Of a stretch of DNA of 64,000 bases, positions 1-8,353 are shown piece by piece; within the stretch, counting starts at the first letter, position 1, and the number at the start of each line of letters is the position of its first letter. Source of the DNA: an uncultured Eubacteriales bacterium (GTDB lineage Bacteria > Bacillota > Clostridia > Oscillospirales > Acutalibacteraceae); contig CATZCM010000001.1 in assembly GCA_958417225.1 (NCBI GenBank), forward strand, positions 116,102 through 180,101, given 5' to 3'. The notes beneath the pieces were generated by a model. The model was not told the DNA's origin and made no database searches. It was given only the letters and a program-made list of their open reading frames with translations. The position numbers and the translations under genes are program-made.

Positions 1-570
1 ATCGCCAGTTGGGGCAGGAATATCTTTTACAATATGCTCAAGTACATCTTTTATATTGATTCCTGTTTTGGCAGATACTAAAGGAGCATCATCTGCAGGA
101 ATTCCAATGATATCTTCAATTTCTTTTTTTACACGATCAGGATCAGCACTTGGTAGATCAATTTTGTTTATGACCGGAACAATTTCCAATCCGGCATCAA
201 CTGCAAGATATGTATTTGCAAGTGTTTGAGCTTCGATGCCCTGAGATGCATCAACTACCAGGACAGCACCTTCACAGGCAGCTAGCGATCGAGAAACCTC
301 ATAATTGAAATCCACATGTCCGGGAGTATCTATCAGGTTGAAAAGATATTCTTGGGAATCGTCAGCTTTATATACTAGCGTTACAGCATGTGCCTTTATA
401 GTTATTCCTCGTTCTCTTTCAAGTTCCATATCATCGAGTAGTTGAGCAGACATTTCACGTGTTGATACAGATTGTGTTTTTTCAAGTATACGATCAGCTA
501 AAGTGGATTTTCCGTGATCTATATGAGCTATAATACTAAAATTACGGATTTTACTTTGTGGGAATGACAT
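1..570 (-). CDS. lepA: Elongation factor 4 (LepA), N-terminal part, cut by window edge
   Basis: Ribosomal back-translocase GTPase that acts on stalled elongating ribosomes in the cytoplasm. The 190 codons visible carry the G1 P-loop AHIDHGKST near residue 15, the switch [10 protein letters not shown] and the NKID G4 motif, all in the usual LepA spacing, and the N-terminus [20 protein letters not shown] is typical of LepA rather than of TypA or EF-G. The start is set by a good ribosome site (GAGGTGAT) nine or so bases upstream. The C-terminal domains lie outside the window. The gene is divergent from fba and has its own promoter. Confidence 0.96.
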   Translation of the reverse strand, partial: MSFPQSKIRNFSIIAHIDHGKSTLADRILEKTQSVSTREMSAQLLDDMELERERGITIKAHAVTLVYKADDSQEYLFNLIDTPGHVDFNYEVSRSLAACEGAVLVVDASQGIEAQTLANTYLAVDAGLEIVPVINKIDLPSADPDRVKKEIEDIIGIPADDAPLVSAKTGINIKDVLEHIVKDIPAPTGD

Positions 571-607
571 TTGATATCACCTCTGAAATTTTTTAATTAC
601 ATATCTT

Positions 608-636
608 ATTGTACTATGTTTTTTTGACTAAGACAA
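608..636 (-). promoter_or_regulatory. Sigma-A-type promoter for lepA
   Basis: On the minus strand a TTGTCT -35 is followed by a 17-base spacer and a TACAAT -10, about 40 bases upstream of the lepA start. Four and five of six bases match consensus. Inferred from sequence only. Confidence 0.5.
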
Positions 637-757
637 GAGCTTTTTTATGATAGTTAAGTAAATAGTTTATTGAATGCATTATTTTGAAAAAAATGATTTT
701 TATGTTTTATGAATCAAACTTTGAAAAAATACGTATATTATTTTTAAGAAAGAACTA

Positions 758-787
758 TTTACTTTGTGTAATCATTTGATGTATAAT
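758..787 (+). promoter_or_regulatory. Sigma-A-type promoter for fba-rpe
   Basis: TTTACT, an 18-base spacer and a perfect TATAAT precede fba by about 50 bases. It is divergent from the lepA promoter. Confidence 0.55.
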
Positions 788-838
788 GAATAGGTTACGT
801 TAAGTAAGCGTAAAATTTAATATTAGGGGCGTGGTTTC

Positions 839-1774
839 ATGTCATTGACAAACACTACAGAGATGTTTAAGAAAGCATATAAGGAAGGATATGCTATTGG
901 AGCTTTTAATGTTAACAATATGGAGATTGTACAAGGAATTACACAGGCTTGTCAAAAATTAAATTCTCCAGTGATACTCCAAGTATCAGCAGGGGCTAGA
1001 AAATATGCTAAACATGTGTATTTAATAAAGCTGGTGCAAGCGGCATTAATTGAAACGGATGTTCCAATAGCACTTCACTTAGATCACGGTGATAGTTTTG
1101 AGCTTTGTAAAAGTTGTATTGATGGAGGTTTCTCGTCTGTCATGATAGACGCATCTCATATGCCGTATGAGGAAAATATCAAAGTATCCAAAAAAGTTGC
1201 AGAGTATGCACATGCTTATGGTGTCACAGTTGAAGCTGAATTGGGGCGACTTGAAGGGATTGAAGATGATATTAATGTATCTGCAGAGGATGCTTCGTAT
1301 ACAGACCCATCTCAGGTGGAAGACTTTGTAACACGCACAGGGGTGGATTCGTTGGCAATAGCTATTGGTACAAGTCATGGTGCCTATAAGTTTAAACCAG
1401 GGCAAAAACCAACGCTTCGTCTTGATATACTTGAAGATATAGAGAAAAGATTACCTGAATTTCCAATAGTGCTTCATGGTGCATCTTCAGTGATTCCAGA
1501 GTATGTTGATATGATAAATAAGTATGGTGGAGATATGCCAAATGCAATAGGTGTTCCAGAGGATATGCTTCGTGAGGCCGCAAAGAGAGCCGTTTGTAAA
1601 ATTAATGTTGATTCGGACCTGAGACTTGCAATGACAGCGACTATAAGGAAACATTTTGCTGAAAACCCATCACATTTTGATCCTAGACAATATTTAGGTC
1701 CGGCAAGGGACGCAATACAGTCAATTGTTGAACATAAAATAAAGTTTGTGCTTGGTTCAGAAAATAAAGCTTAA
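839..1774 (+). CDS. fba: Class II fructose-1,6-bisphosphate aldolase
   Basis: Cleaves fructose 1,6-bisphosphate to dihydroxyacetone phosphate and glyceraldehyde 3-phosphate in glycolysis, and is zinc dependent. The 311-residue protein is full length for the class IIB group. The catalytic Asp82 and zinc ligand His83 lie in LDHGD, Glu134 in EAELG, and the other zinc histidines are His180 (GTSHGAYKF) and His213 (LHGASS). The start follows an AGGGG ribosome site at normal spacing. The ribulose-phosphate epimerase gene follows 11 bases downstream, so the two form a small carbon-metabolism operon ended by a strong hairpin. Confidence 0.96.
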   Translation: MSLTNTTEMFKKAYKEGYAIGAFNVNNMEIVQGITQACQKLNSPVILQVSAGARKYAKHVYLIKLVQAALIETDVPIALHLDHGDSFELCKSCIDGGFSSVMIDASHMPYEENIKVSKKVAEYAHAYGVTVEAELGRLEGIEDDINVSAEDASYTDPSQVEDFVTRTGVDSLAIAIGTSHGAYKFKPGQKPTLRLDILEDIEKRLPEFPIVLHGASSVIPEYVDMINKYGGDMPNAIGVPEDMLREAAKRAVCKINVDSDLRLAMTATIRKHFAENPSHFDPRQYLGPARDAIQSIVEHKIKFVLGSENKA

Positions 1775-1785
1775 GGGATGATAAA

Positions 1786-2433
1786 ATGAAAATTGCACCG
1801 TCTATATTATCAAGCGATTTTTCTAATCTAGGGGCACAAGTGCGTGAAATAACTAAAGCAGGTGCAAATCTTATTCATATTGATGTTATGGATGGCCGAT
1901 TTGTTCCAAATATAACTATTGGAGCGTGTGTTGTAAAAGCTATTCGAAATTGTTCAAAGTTGCCGTTTGATGTGCATTTGATGATAGATCAACCACATAG
2001 GTTTATAGGGGATTTTGCAGGAGCAGGTGCCGATAGTATTACTTTTCACTATGAGGCAGGCTCCGATATTGAAAAGACTATTGAACTTATAAAAAATTTT
2101 GGTGTGAAGGTTGGTCTTTCAGTAAAACCTAAAACTCCGGTAGAGAAAGTGTTTAAATATTTACCTTTTGTCGATATGGTGCTGATTATGACAGTGGAAC
2201 CGGGGTTTGGTGGGCAAACATTTATGTATGATATGTTGGATAAAGTTAAGTTATGTAGAGAAAAAATATGCAAACAAGGACTTTCTACATTGATTGAAGT
2301 AGATGGCGGAATAAATTGTACTACAGTTAAAAGTGCTAAAAATGCAGGGGTAGATATTTGTGTAGCTGGTACAGCAATTTTTGACTCTGGAGATATTGTA
2401 GGCGCAATTAAAAAATTACAAAAAGTCGAATAA
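1786..2433 (+). CDS. rpe: Ribulose-phosphate 3-epimerase
   Basis: Interconverts ribulose 5-phosphate and xylulose 5-phosphate in the pentose phosphate pathway. The 215-residue TIM barrel has the family's metal ligands: His31 and Asp33 in HIDVMDG, His64 in VHLMI and Asp173 in EVDGG. Asp33 and Asp173 are the expected acid/base pair. The VEPGFGGQ phosphate-binding loop is also present. It is cotranscribed with fba, and its stop codon lies inside the left arm of the terminator hairpin. Confidence 0.96.
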   Translation: MKIAPSILSSDFSNLGAQVREITKAGANLIHIDVMDGRFVPNITIGACVVKAIRNCSKLPFDVHLMIDQPHRFIGDFAGAGADSITFHYEAGSDIEKTIELIKNFGVKVGLSVKPKTPVEKVFKYLPFVDMVLIMTVEPGFGGQTFMYDMLDKVKLCREKICKQGLSTLIEVDGGINCTTVKSAKNAGVDICVAGTAIFDSGDIVGAIKKLQKVE

Positions 2434-2466
2434 GAGAGGATACTTCTCTCTTATTCGATTTTTTTA
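2426..2466 (+). terminator. Rho-independent terminator of fba-rpe
   Basis: A 15-bp near-perfect stem (TCGAATAAGAGAGG with its complement) around a 3-base loop, followed by seven T residues. It overlaps the rpe stop codon. Confidence 0.92.
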
Positions 2467-2605
2467 CAGATATTTACGTAGTTAGACAAAAATATAAAAA
2501 ATTACCTTAAATAACTACAAAATTTTTTTTTACAAAAAAAAAATTAAAATATATAATACTAACCCTGGTAAAACATAGATATTTAAACAATTATTGACAT
2601 TAATG

Positions 2606-2634
2606 TTGATTTTTAAAAAAATATGTACTATAAT
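2606..2634 (+). promoter_or_regulatory. Promoter of the secreted cyclin-like gene
   Basis: TTGATT, 17 bases, TATAAT, then about 32 bases to the start codon. A nearby TTGACA at 2594-2599 is 29 bases from the -10 and too far to pair with it. Confidence 0.6.
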
Positions 2635-2666
2635 TAATATATGTTCGCATAATTGGAGGTGATTTA

Positions 2667-3575
2667 ATGAAAAAAGAATGCTTGTTAATTGCGATAATAA
2701 TAGCATTAGTATTTAATATGGCCTTTATGTGTACTACGGCAAATGGAATGGATGATGTGGATGGCAGTTTTTCTGAACCTAGATTGAGTGATAGTAGTGA
2801 GTGGAGTGATTGTGAAGAATCATTTTCAATTAGTGTGAGACATTCAGAAGGAGCAGATAGTAAATTGCTTGCTTTAAATTCGTTTAACAGTGTGAAAAAA
2901 AAATTAAATGATTATCATTTCAAGTTGATATTTAATTGGAGACAAGCCGATTTAATACAAAGGTTTAAGATTTTGCCAAATAGTGATCCTGGTTCACGTT
3001 TCTTTTCATGGTACCCAAAGCTTACTGAAGCGGATGAACAAAAACTTAATAAAGATCTTGATATAATTTTTTCTTTTCTTTTTGAAGAAGTAATTAGATT
3101 TAATGAAGTGATGGGGATTAGATGTGGATATAATTCTTACAATGCGTTTTTAAGAAAACCTATAAACTTAGTTATGTACGTTGAAAGAATGAGAAAATAT
3201 ATGACAAGAGTAAGTGGGACAAACATTGCGTCATTAGTTTACATGGATGAATTGTTACTAGCAAAGAAAGATGGTGGTTTATGTTTATCGTCGGAAAATG
3301 TATATTTGATTTTTGGACTATCACAGTTGTTTGCAAACCGGTTTTATGATGACAGTTTTTTTTCAGCTAGTGTTTCAGCTAGTGTGCTGGGGGTAAGTCC
3401 TGATCTTCTTTCTTTTTATTATAGATGTTTTTACTTAGATGTAAAATTTAACTTTGTGATAGCTGAAGAGGTATATAAGTCCTACTGCGAAAAGTTATTT
3501 GATTTGGCAAATTTATGTGAAACGTTTAGTATTGAGACACCAGAGGAATTAGAAGAACTTTTTATAGGGTTATAA
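2667..3575 (+). CDS. Secreted protein with a eukaryotic PHO80/P-type cyclin box
   Basis: Residues 1-27 form a signal peptide (KKE, then a hydrophobic stretch, likely cut after TANG). An acidic, serine-rich segment follows to about residue 60. Residues 160-278 read like a cyclin box of the PHO80/PCL and plant P/U-type group: a leading Pro165, the helix YVERMRKY (171-178), VYMDELL (191-197), the NV(Y)L...FANRFYDDSFF block (211-232) and the LGVSP...FYLDVKFNF...YKSYC block (241-274), in the family's order and spacing. The usual YxDR has Glu for Arg, and the lysine of AAKF is replaced by Asn-Arg. Family knowledge: these cyclins activate cyclin-dependent kinases in eukaryotes. That a bacterium exports one to alter a host kinase is inference. 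The start follows GGAGGTGA. The gene is alone, with its own promoter. Confidence 0.65.
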   Translation: MKKECLLIAIIIALVFNMAFMCTTANGMDDVDGSFSEPRLSDSSEWSDCEESFSISVRHSEGADSKLLALNSFNSVKKKLNDYHFKLIFNWRQADLIQRFKILPNSDPGSRFFSWYPKLTEADEQKLNKDLDIIFSFLFEEVIRFNEVMGIRCGYNSYNAFLRKPINLVMYVERMRKYMTRVSGTNIASLVYMDELLLAKKDGGLCLSSENVYLIFGLSQLFANRFYDDSFFSASVSASVLGVSPDLLSFYYRCFYLDVKFNFVIAEEVYKSYCEKLFDLANLCETFSIETPEELEELFIGL

Positions 3576-3670
3576 GGTTTACTATGTGAATTTAAATACA
3601 GTTTAAAGTGATAACTATTTTTTGGTTTTCGTGAAAAAAATATGAAATGTGCTGATTTTTGAAAATTGTC

Positions 3671-3698
3671 TTGACAGTTTTCGAGAAATGGGTATAAT
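3671..3698 (+). promoter_or_regulatory. Consensus promoter for tRNA-Gln (and perhaps tRNA-Pro)
   Basis: TTGACA, 16-base spacer, TATAAT: perfect hexamers, 11 bases before the tRNA 5' end. Confidence 0.8.
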
Positions 3699-3709
3699 AA
3701 ATAAAGTGG

Positions 3710-3783
3710 TGCGGAATTGTGTAAGGGTAGCACAGCAGACTCTGACTCTGTTTGTCTGGGTTCGAATCCTAGTTCCGCAGCCA
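3710..3783 (+). tRNA. tRNA-Gln (anticodon CTG)
   Basis: A 74-base cloverleaf with encoded CCA. The acceptor arm TGCGGAA pairs with TTCCGCA, the anticodon arm is GCAGA-CTCTGAC-TCTGT with CTG at positions 34-36, and the T arm contains GGTTCGAATCC. It reads CAG codons. Confidence 0.94.
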
Positions 3784-3993
3784 TTTTTTCTTGTAATAAA
3801 ATAATTTTAATATGAATTTATTTCCTTAATGATCCAAAGACGGTGGAGGGATGCTTATTTGTGGAGAGGCAGATAGATGAGAGATATGCATGTATCTTTA
3901 ATGTGTTTGAGATAGTGTTATGCTATGCTTTTCTTTTTTATCTAAGGCTAAAATTCCTAAAAAAGCTTACTTGGAAAATTTAAGGTGTTATTG

Positions 3994-4070
3994 CGAGGTG
4001 TGGCTCAGCTTGGTGGAGCGCTACGTTCGGGACGTAGAGGCCGCAGGTTCAAATCCTGTCACCTCGACCA
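3994..4070 (+). tRNA. tRNA-Pro (anticodon CGG)
   Basis: A 77-base cloverleaf with encoded CCA and the C1 start typical of bacterial tRNA-Pro. CGAGGTG pairs with CACCTCG, and the anticodon arm is CTACG-TTCGGGA-CGTAG. No clear separate promoter is seen in the 210 bases after tRNA-Gln, so the two may be cotranscribed. Confidence 0.94.
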
Positions 4071-4098
4071 GTGGTTTTACCACAGTTTTCATTGAATT

Positions 4099-4129
4099 CG
4101 TGTGTAAGTTTTTTACACACGTTTTTTTT
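4099..4129 (+). terminator. Terminator of the tRNA-Gln/tRNA-Pro unit
   Basis: A 9-bp stem, CGTGTGTAA with TTACACACG, around a 5-base loop and followed by eight T residues. Confidence 0.85.
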
Positions 4130-4165
4130 ATTTAAAATAAATTTTTAAAAGGATGATTACGAAAG

Positions 4166-5389
4166 ATGAAAAAGGTTTTATCAATGATTCAAAAATTAGG
4201 CAAGGCTTTTATGTTGCCTGTAGCAGTACTTCCAATAGCAGGATTGTTGTGGAGGTTCGGCAAACCCGATCTTTTAAATATCGCAATACTTGAACGTGCT
4301 GGTGATGTCCTGTTTATGAATTTGCCGATTTTATTTGCGATAGGTATTTCCGTTGGTGTATCGAAAGATAGCAATGGATCGGCTGGTCTTGCAGGAGCGG
4401 TGTCGTTTTTTGTTATGAATGCAGCTGCACAAGCAAGTGCCTTTGCTATGAGTACGGGGAGCATTTTCGGACAATTACCTAAGGACGCACCTCGTGTAAA
4501 TATTGCACATTTTGGTGGAATAGTTGCTGGTGTTATTGCGGGGTTGTGTTATAATAAATTCCATGATACAAAATTACCAGGATGGCTTGAGTTCTTTGGT
4601 GGAAAGAGATTTGTTCCAATAGTGACAGGTGGAATTTCAATTTTAGTTGGTTCTATTTTTGGAGTAATATGGCCAATGTTTGAAAAAGGTATAAACAATG
4701 CAGCTATCTGGATCGCACAATCATATGGAATAGGTGCTTTTGTGTATGGAGTTCTTAATCGATTACTTATTATGTTTGGGCTTCATCATGTAGTGAATAC
4801 ATTTATTTGGTTCAGTTGTGGTACATATGTGGATGCTGATGGGGTTCAGCATATGGGAGAAATTCCAAGATTTTTTGCTGGGGATCCATCGGCAGGTGGT
4901 TTAACTTCTGGTTTTTTCCCGATAATGATGTTTGCATTACCGGCTGCTGCACTAGCAATGTATGTATGCGCCAAAAAGAAAAATAAAAAAATGGTTGGAA
5001 GCATGTTGCTTTCGGTTGCGTTTACTTCGTTTCTAACTGGGATAACTTCCCCTGTTGAATATTTGTTTATCTTTTGTGCCCCAGTTTTGTTTGGAGTACA
5101 TGCAGTTCTGACAGGAGTATCTGTTGCAGTTTGTCAAATGCTTGGGGTAAAAGAGTCTTTTATGGTGTCAGCGGGGTGTATAGACTATTTTTTAAATTTT
5201 GCTCAAGGTACTAATTCGTGGCTTATTATTCCGATTGGATGTGCCATGTTTGTTATTTACTTTGTTTCGTTTGTGTTTATTATAAAAAAATTCGATATAC
5301 AAACTCCGGGCAGATCGGATGATATGTTAGCTGACGGAGAAAATGGTACAAAAACAAAAGAGGAGAAAAAAGAAGAGGTGACCGCATAA
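4166..5389 (+). CDS. PTS EIIC permease, N-acetylglucosamine/glucose family, no EIIB domain
   Basis: Membrane permease of the glucose/GlcNAc phosphotransferase family that carries the sugar across the membrane for phosphorylation. The 407 residues contain the family's multi-helix EIIC fold, with the recognisable blocks FMLPVAVLPIAG, FGGKRFVPI, FGLHHVVNTFIW, GEIPRFFAGDPSAGG and GITSPVEYLF. NagE-type proteins normally continue into an EIIB (phosphocysteine) domain. Here the protein stops in a charged tail (KTKEEKKEE), so EIIB and EIIA must be encoded elsewhere. The downstream nagA overlaps its stop by one base, which makes GlcNAc (NagE-like) the most likely substrate. Confidence 0.88.
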   Translation: MKKVLSMIQKLGKAFMLPVAVLPIAGLLWRFGKPDLLNIAILERAGDVLFMNLPILFAIGISVGVSKDSNGSAGLAGAVSFFVMNAAAQASAFAMSTGSIFGQLPKDAPRVNIAHFGGIVAGVIAGLCYNKFHDTKLPGWLEFFGGKRFVPIVTGGISILVGSIFGVIWPMFEKGINNAAIWIAQSYGIGAFVYGVLNRLLIMFGLHHVVNTFIWFSCGTYVDADGVQHMGEIPRFFAGDPSAGGLTSGFFPIMMFALPAAALAMYVCAKKKNKKMVGSMLLSVAFTSFLTGITSPVEYLFIFCAPVLFGVHAVLTGVSVAVCQMLGVKESFMVSAGCIDYFLNFAQGTNSWLIIPIGCAMFVIYFVSFVFIIKKFDIQTPGRSDDMLADGENGTKTKEEKKEEVTA

Positions 5390-6501
5390 TGCTAGTAAAG
5401 AATGCTAAAGTGTTGACGGAAGACTTTGTTTTTGATGACCTTGATGTACGAACGGAAAGTGGGATCATTTGCGATATTGGAAAAAATTTAACTTCTGATG
5501 ATGGAGAGAATGTAGTAGATGCAAGTGGGAAATATTTGTTACCAGGGTTTATAGATGTGCATACCCATGGATGTATGGGATATGATACGTGCGATGCAGA
5601 TGTGGATGGATATTCTGTAATGAGTGAATTTTATGCTTCATGTGGAGTTACGTCGTTTCTGTTTACAACAATGACTTTTTCTGAAAAAATTTTAACGAGT
5701 ATCATTGAAAAAATTAATGAGTTTATGGCAGAGAAACATGAAGGTGCACGTCCACTTGGAATTTATCTTGAAGGTCCATTTATAAATCCAAATAAAAAAG
5801 GTGCACAATCTGAAAAATATATTTCCGATCCAGACGTTGATATGTTCAATCGATTACAAAATTTATCTGATGGAAAAATCAAAGTAGTTTTAGTTGCACC
5901 AGAGATAAAGAATGGACTTGATTTTGTAAAAAACGTGTCAGGAAATGTAGCTGTGTCAATAGGACATACGGGTGCTGATTATGATACGGCAGTGAAAGCA
6001 TATGAAAATGGAGCAGTAAACACAACTCACTTATTTAATGGGATGCCTTCGTATCATCACAGAAACCCAGGTGTTATAGGGGCGGCATTTGAAAAGTGCA
6101 AGTTTGCGGAATTAATTTGTGATGGGGTACATGTACATGAAAATGTTATTAGAAATACATTTGCTTCTCTTGGAGGGGATAGAGTTGTTTTAATTAGTGA
6201 TTCGGTGAGGGCAGCAGGCATGCCAGATGGTGATTATACTTTGGGAGGGCAGGACATTGTACTCAAGAATGGTAAGGCATTTCTTCCAGACGGGACTATT
6301 GCTGGATCAGCAGGAAATTTGGGTATGTGTGTGAAGCACTGCATTAACTGCGGTATTAAACCAGAGGATGCTATAAAGGCTGCTACTTTAAATCCAGCGA
6401 GGCTTATAGGATTGGATGATAAAATCGGTAGTATTGCTTGCGGAAAATTTGCAGATCTTATTCTTGTAAACGAAAAATTTGAATTTTTGAAAGTTTTATA
6501 A
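5389..6501 (+). CDS. nagA: N-acetylglucosamine-6-phosphate deacetylase
   Basis: Removes acetate from GlcNAc-6-phosphate, giving glucosamine-6-phosphate for glycolysis or wall synthesis. The 370-residue amidohydrolase has the HTHG motif (His58, His60), Glu128 in LEGPFI, metal histidines His193 (GHTGA) and His214 (THLFNGM), DGVH near residue 247 and the catalytic Asp271 (ISDSVRAAGM). It overlaps the upstream permease by one base (TAATG), so the two are translationally coupled. No nagB is seen in the window. Confidence 0.95.
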   Translation: MLVKNAKVLTEDFVFDDLDVRTESGIICDIGKNLTSDDGENVVDASGKYLLPGFIDVHTHGCMGYDTCDADVDGYSVMSEFYASCGVTSFLFTTMTFSEKILTSIIEKINEFMAEKHEGARPLGIYLEGPFINPNKKGAQSEKYISDPDVDMFNRLQNLSDGKIKVVLVAPEIKNGLDFVKNVSGNVAVSIGHTGADYDTAVKAYENGAVNTTHLFNGMPSYHHRNPGVIGAAFEKCKFAELICDGVHVHENVIRNTFASLGGDRVVLISDSVRAAGMPDGDYTLGGQDIVLKNGKAFLPDGTIAGSAGNLGMCVKHCINCGIKPEDAIKAATLNPARLIGLDDKIGSIACGKFADLILVNEKFEFLKVL

Positions 6502-6560
6502 AATATATGTTTTTGTTATGAAAAATATTGTTGTGTAAATTCACCTAGGAGTTGACTACT

Positions 6561-7916
6561 ATGACTGACAATACAAAAAATAGAAACTTTTCACTCTTGA
6601 ATGTATGTGGATGGATTGTTAGCTTATTTGCAGCCTTATGTGCAATTACTTTTTGGCCAGTGGGAGTACATAGTATCTTATTTTTACTTTGTTCTGTAGT
6701 GATTAATCCTTTTTTGCTTAAAATTAGTTCGAAAGTGGTATCCAATGATAAACGGAAAAAATTTGTAATAGTACAGATCGTTTTATTTGTGTTGTTGTTT
6801 ATTATTGGGGCGATAATTTGTACTTGCAACAACAAAAATAAACAGGATAAACCAAATGAGGTTGAAAGTATTATTTCTCAAAATAAAACTGAAAACTTAG
6901 AGGTGTATTTTTTAGATGTAGGTCAAGCGGATTGCATACTCATAAGGCAATCCCAAAATAATATGTTAATTGATGCAGGTAAGGAAATTACGGGTGAAAG
7001 GCTTGTTTCGTACTTAAAGAGCTTAGGAATAGAAAAATTTTCGTATATAGTAGGTACACATCCCCATGAGGATCACATCGGTGGATTGAGTAAGATTATT
7101 GATGCCTTTGAAATTGAGAAAATTTTTATGCCTAATGTTGTTACGACAACTACAACATTTGAGAATGTTTTGGACGCGGTTGCAAAAAAGAAAAATTTTA
7201 TGACAAAAGCTGAAAATTCGCTGACAAAGAAAAATTTATCTTTATCTATTCCAACTGTTGGAGATAAGTTTAGTATGGGTGATTGTCAGTTTACGGTTGT
7301 TTCAGTGGGAAATGACGAAAATGATGTTAATTCAAGCTCAATTGTTCTAAAGTTGCAATTTGGTGAAAAAGCGTTTTTATTTACTGGTGATGCAACAGTT
7401 GAAACGGAAAAGCGAATGCTTGATAAAGATATTAGAGCGGATGTTTTGAAAGTAGGTCACCATGGTTCTAGTGGTAGTTCGTCCCGTGATTTCTTGAATA
7501 AGGTTCAGCCATCAGATGCGGTTATATCAGTGGGGGCGAATAATAATTATAGACATCCATCTTCAAAAATTTTGGATAGACTTTCTAATATGGGAATAAA
7601 CATATATCGGACAGATAAATTGGGTACGATTTTAGCAACGTGTGATAGGGAAAATATATCAATAAGCACGGTTGAAACAAATATTTGTGATAAACATAAT
7701 ATACAAGATTTTAGTGATTTTTCAACAGTGTCACGAAAACCTATTCAGGATAGTGAAAATGATGATGGCAAAGTATTTGTGGTGCCAAAAGGGAAAAAAT
7801 ATCATAAGAAATATTGTAGTAGATTAAAAAAATCTAAAGATGTTTGTATGATTGATATAGATGTTGCAAAGGAGGAGGGTTACTCACCATGCTCAGTGTG
7901 CAAGCCGGAGGGGTAA
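6561..7916 (+). CDS. Membrane-anchored ComEC/Rec2-like metallo-beta-lactamase hydrolase with C-terminal Cys motif
   Basis: The N-terminus has two or three hydrophobic helices (about residues 10-55 and 70-88). An extracytoplasmic metallo-beta-lactamase domain follows, with FLDVGQADCILI, HPHEDHIGG (the HxHxDH metal motif), FTGDA and VGHHGSSGS, as in the hydrolase half of ComEC. The last 40 residues hold a small cysteine/histidine module (YHKKYC ... CSVCKPEG), like the metal-binding tail found on some ComEC-like and thermonuclease proteins. The ATG is chosen because AGGAG lies 9 bases ahead; an in-frame TTG three codons earlier sits directly on that site. A secreted nuclease or phosphodiesterase role is possible. 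A paralog lies at 57778. Confidence 0.8.
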   Translation: MTDNTKNRNFSLLNVCGWIVSLFAALCAITFWPVGVHSILFLLCSVVINPFLLKISSKVVSNDKRKKFVIVQIVLFVLLFIIGAIICTCNNKNKQDKPNEVESIISQNKTENLEVYFLDVGQADCILIRQSQNNMLIDAGKEITGERLVSYLKSLGIEKFSYIVGTHPHEDHIGGLSKIIDAFEIEKIFMPNVVTTTTTFENVLDAVAKKKNFMTKAENSLTKKNLSLSIPTVGDKFSMGDCQFTVVSVGNDENDVNSSSIVLKLQFGEKAFLFTGDATVETEKRMLDKDIRADVLKVGHHGSSGSSSRDFLNKVQPSDAVISVGANNNYRHPSSKILDRLSNMGINIYRTDKLGTILATCDRENISISTVETNICDKHNIQDFSDFSTVSRKPIQDSENDDGKVFVVPKGKKYHKKYCSRLKKSKDVCMIDIDVAKEEGYSPCSVCKPEG

Positions 7917-8149
7917 ATGAAAATAAGATTCAATACGCAATTGACAGAATCGAGGAAGGCGCTATTGCAGTATGCCAAAATTTATTGACGGGTGAAATCG
8001 TTGAGATAGAAATGGGTTTATTGCCACAAGATGTCCATGATGGAAGTATACTTGATTATGTGGATGGAGAATATAAGATTAATTTGCATGATGAAAAGGT
8101 TATACGTGAACGGGTAAGAAAAAAATTAGATTCACTTATTAATAGGTAG
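7889..8149 (+). CDS. DUF3006 family protein
   Basis: A small 86-residue protein matching DUF3006 in its pattern: YAIDRIEEG.A(I/V)C, then an acidic E(I/M)G..LP..V.(D/E)G..LDY..G.YKIN and a charged C-terminal helix. DUF3006 genes are commonly paired with ComEC-like hydrolases, and here the gene overlaps the hydrolase gene by 28 bases. A strong AAGGAGGAGG ribosome site lies inside the upstream gene. Its function is unknown; a partner or regulatory role for the hydrolase is inferred from the pairing. Confidence 0.75.
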   Translation: MLSVQAGGVNENKIQYAIDRIEEGAIAVCQNLLTGEIVEIEMGLLPQDVHDGSILDYVDGEYKINLHDEKVIRERVRKKLDSLINR

Positions 8150-8164
8150 TTTTCAAAAGTTATG

Positions 8165-8210
8165 ACAAAGTATCGTGTGTCCGAAAATGCAATTACGATA
8201 CTTTGTTTTT
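8165..8210 (+). terminator. Terminator after the hydrolase-DUF3006 pair
   Basis: Perfect 12-bp arms, ACAAAGTATCGT and ACGATACTTTGT, with an 18-base loop and five T residues. Confidence 0.85.
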
Positions 8211-8270
8211 GATTTAAATGAATGTGTAGGTACGAAAATAATTTTTTAATTATTTTCAGCAAAAAAACTA

Positions 8271-8300
8271 TTGTTTTTTATATATGTTTTATGATATAAT
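8271..8300 (+). promoter_or_regulatory. Promoter of the HAD-like gene
   Basis: TTGTTT, 18 bases, TATAAT, 53 bases before the GTG start. Confidence 0.5.
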
Positions 8301-8353
8301 AATTATATTATTGATTTGATTTTTAAAATTTCAGGCAAAAGGAGTGCTTTATT

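Noticed and set aside
2594..2599. TTGACA as -35 for the cyclin-like gene
   Set aside because: The spacer to TATAAT would be 29 bases; TTGATT at 2606 has a 17-base spacer.
3482..3784. 100-codon minus-strand frame opening with MAAELGFEPRQTES
   Set aside because: It is the reverse reading of tRNA-Gln and the end of the cyclin-like gene; this type of false protein is common over tRNAs.
3920..4135. 71-codon frame covering tRNA-Pro
   Set aside because: It runs through the tRNA and its terminator and has no ribosome site.
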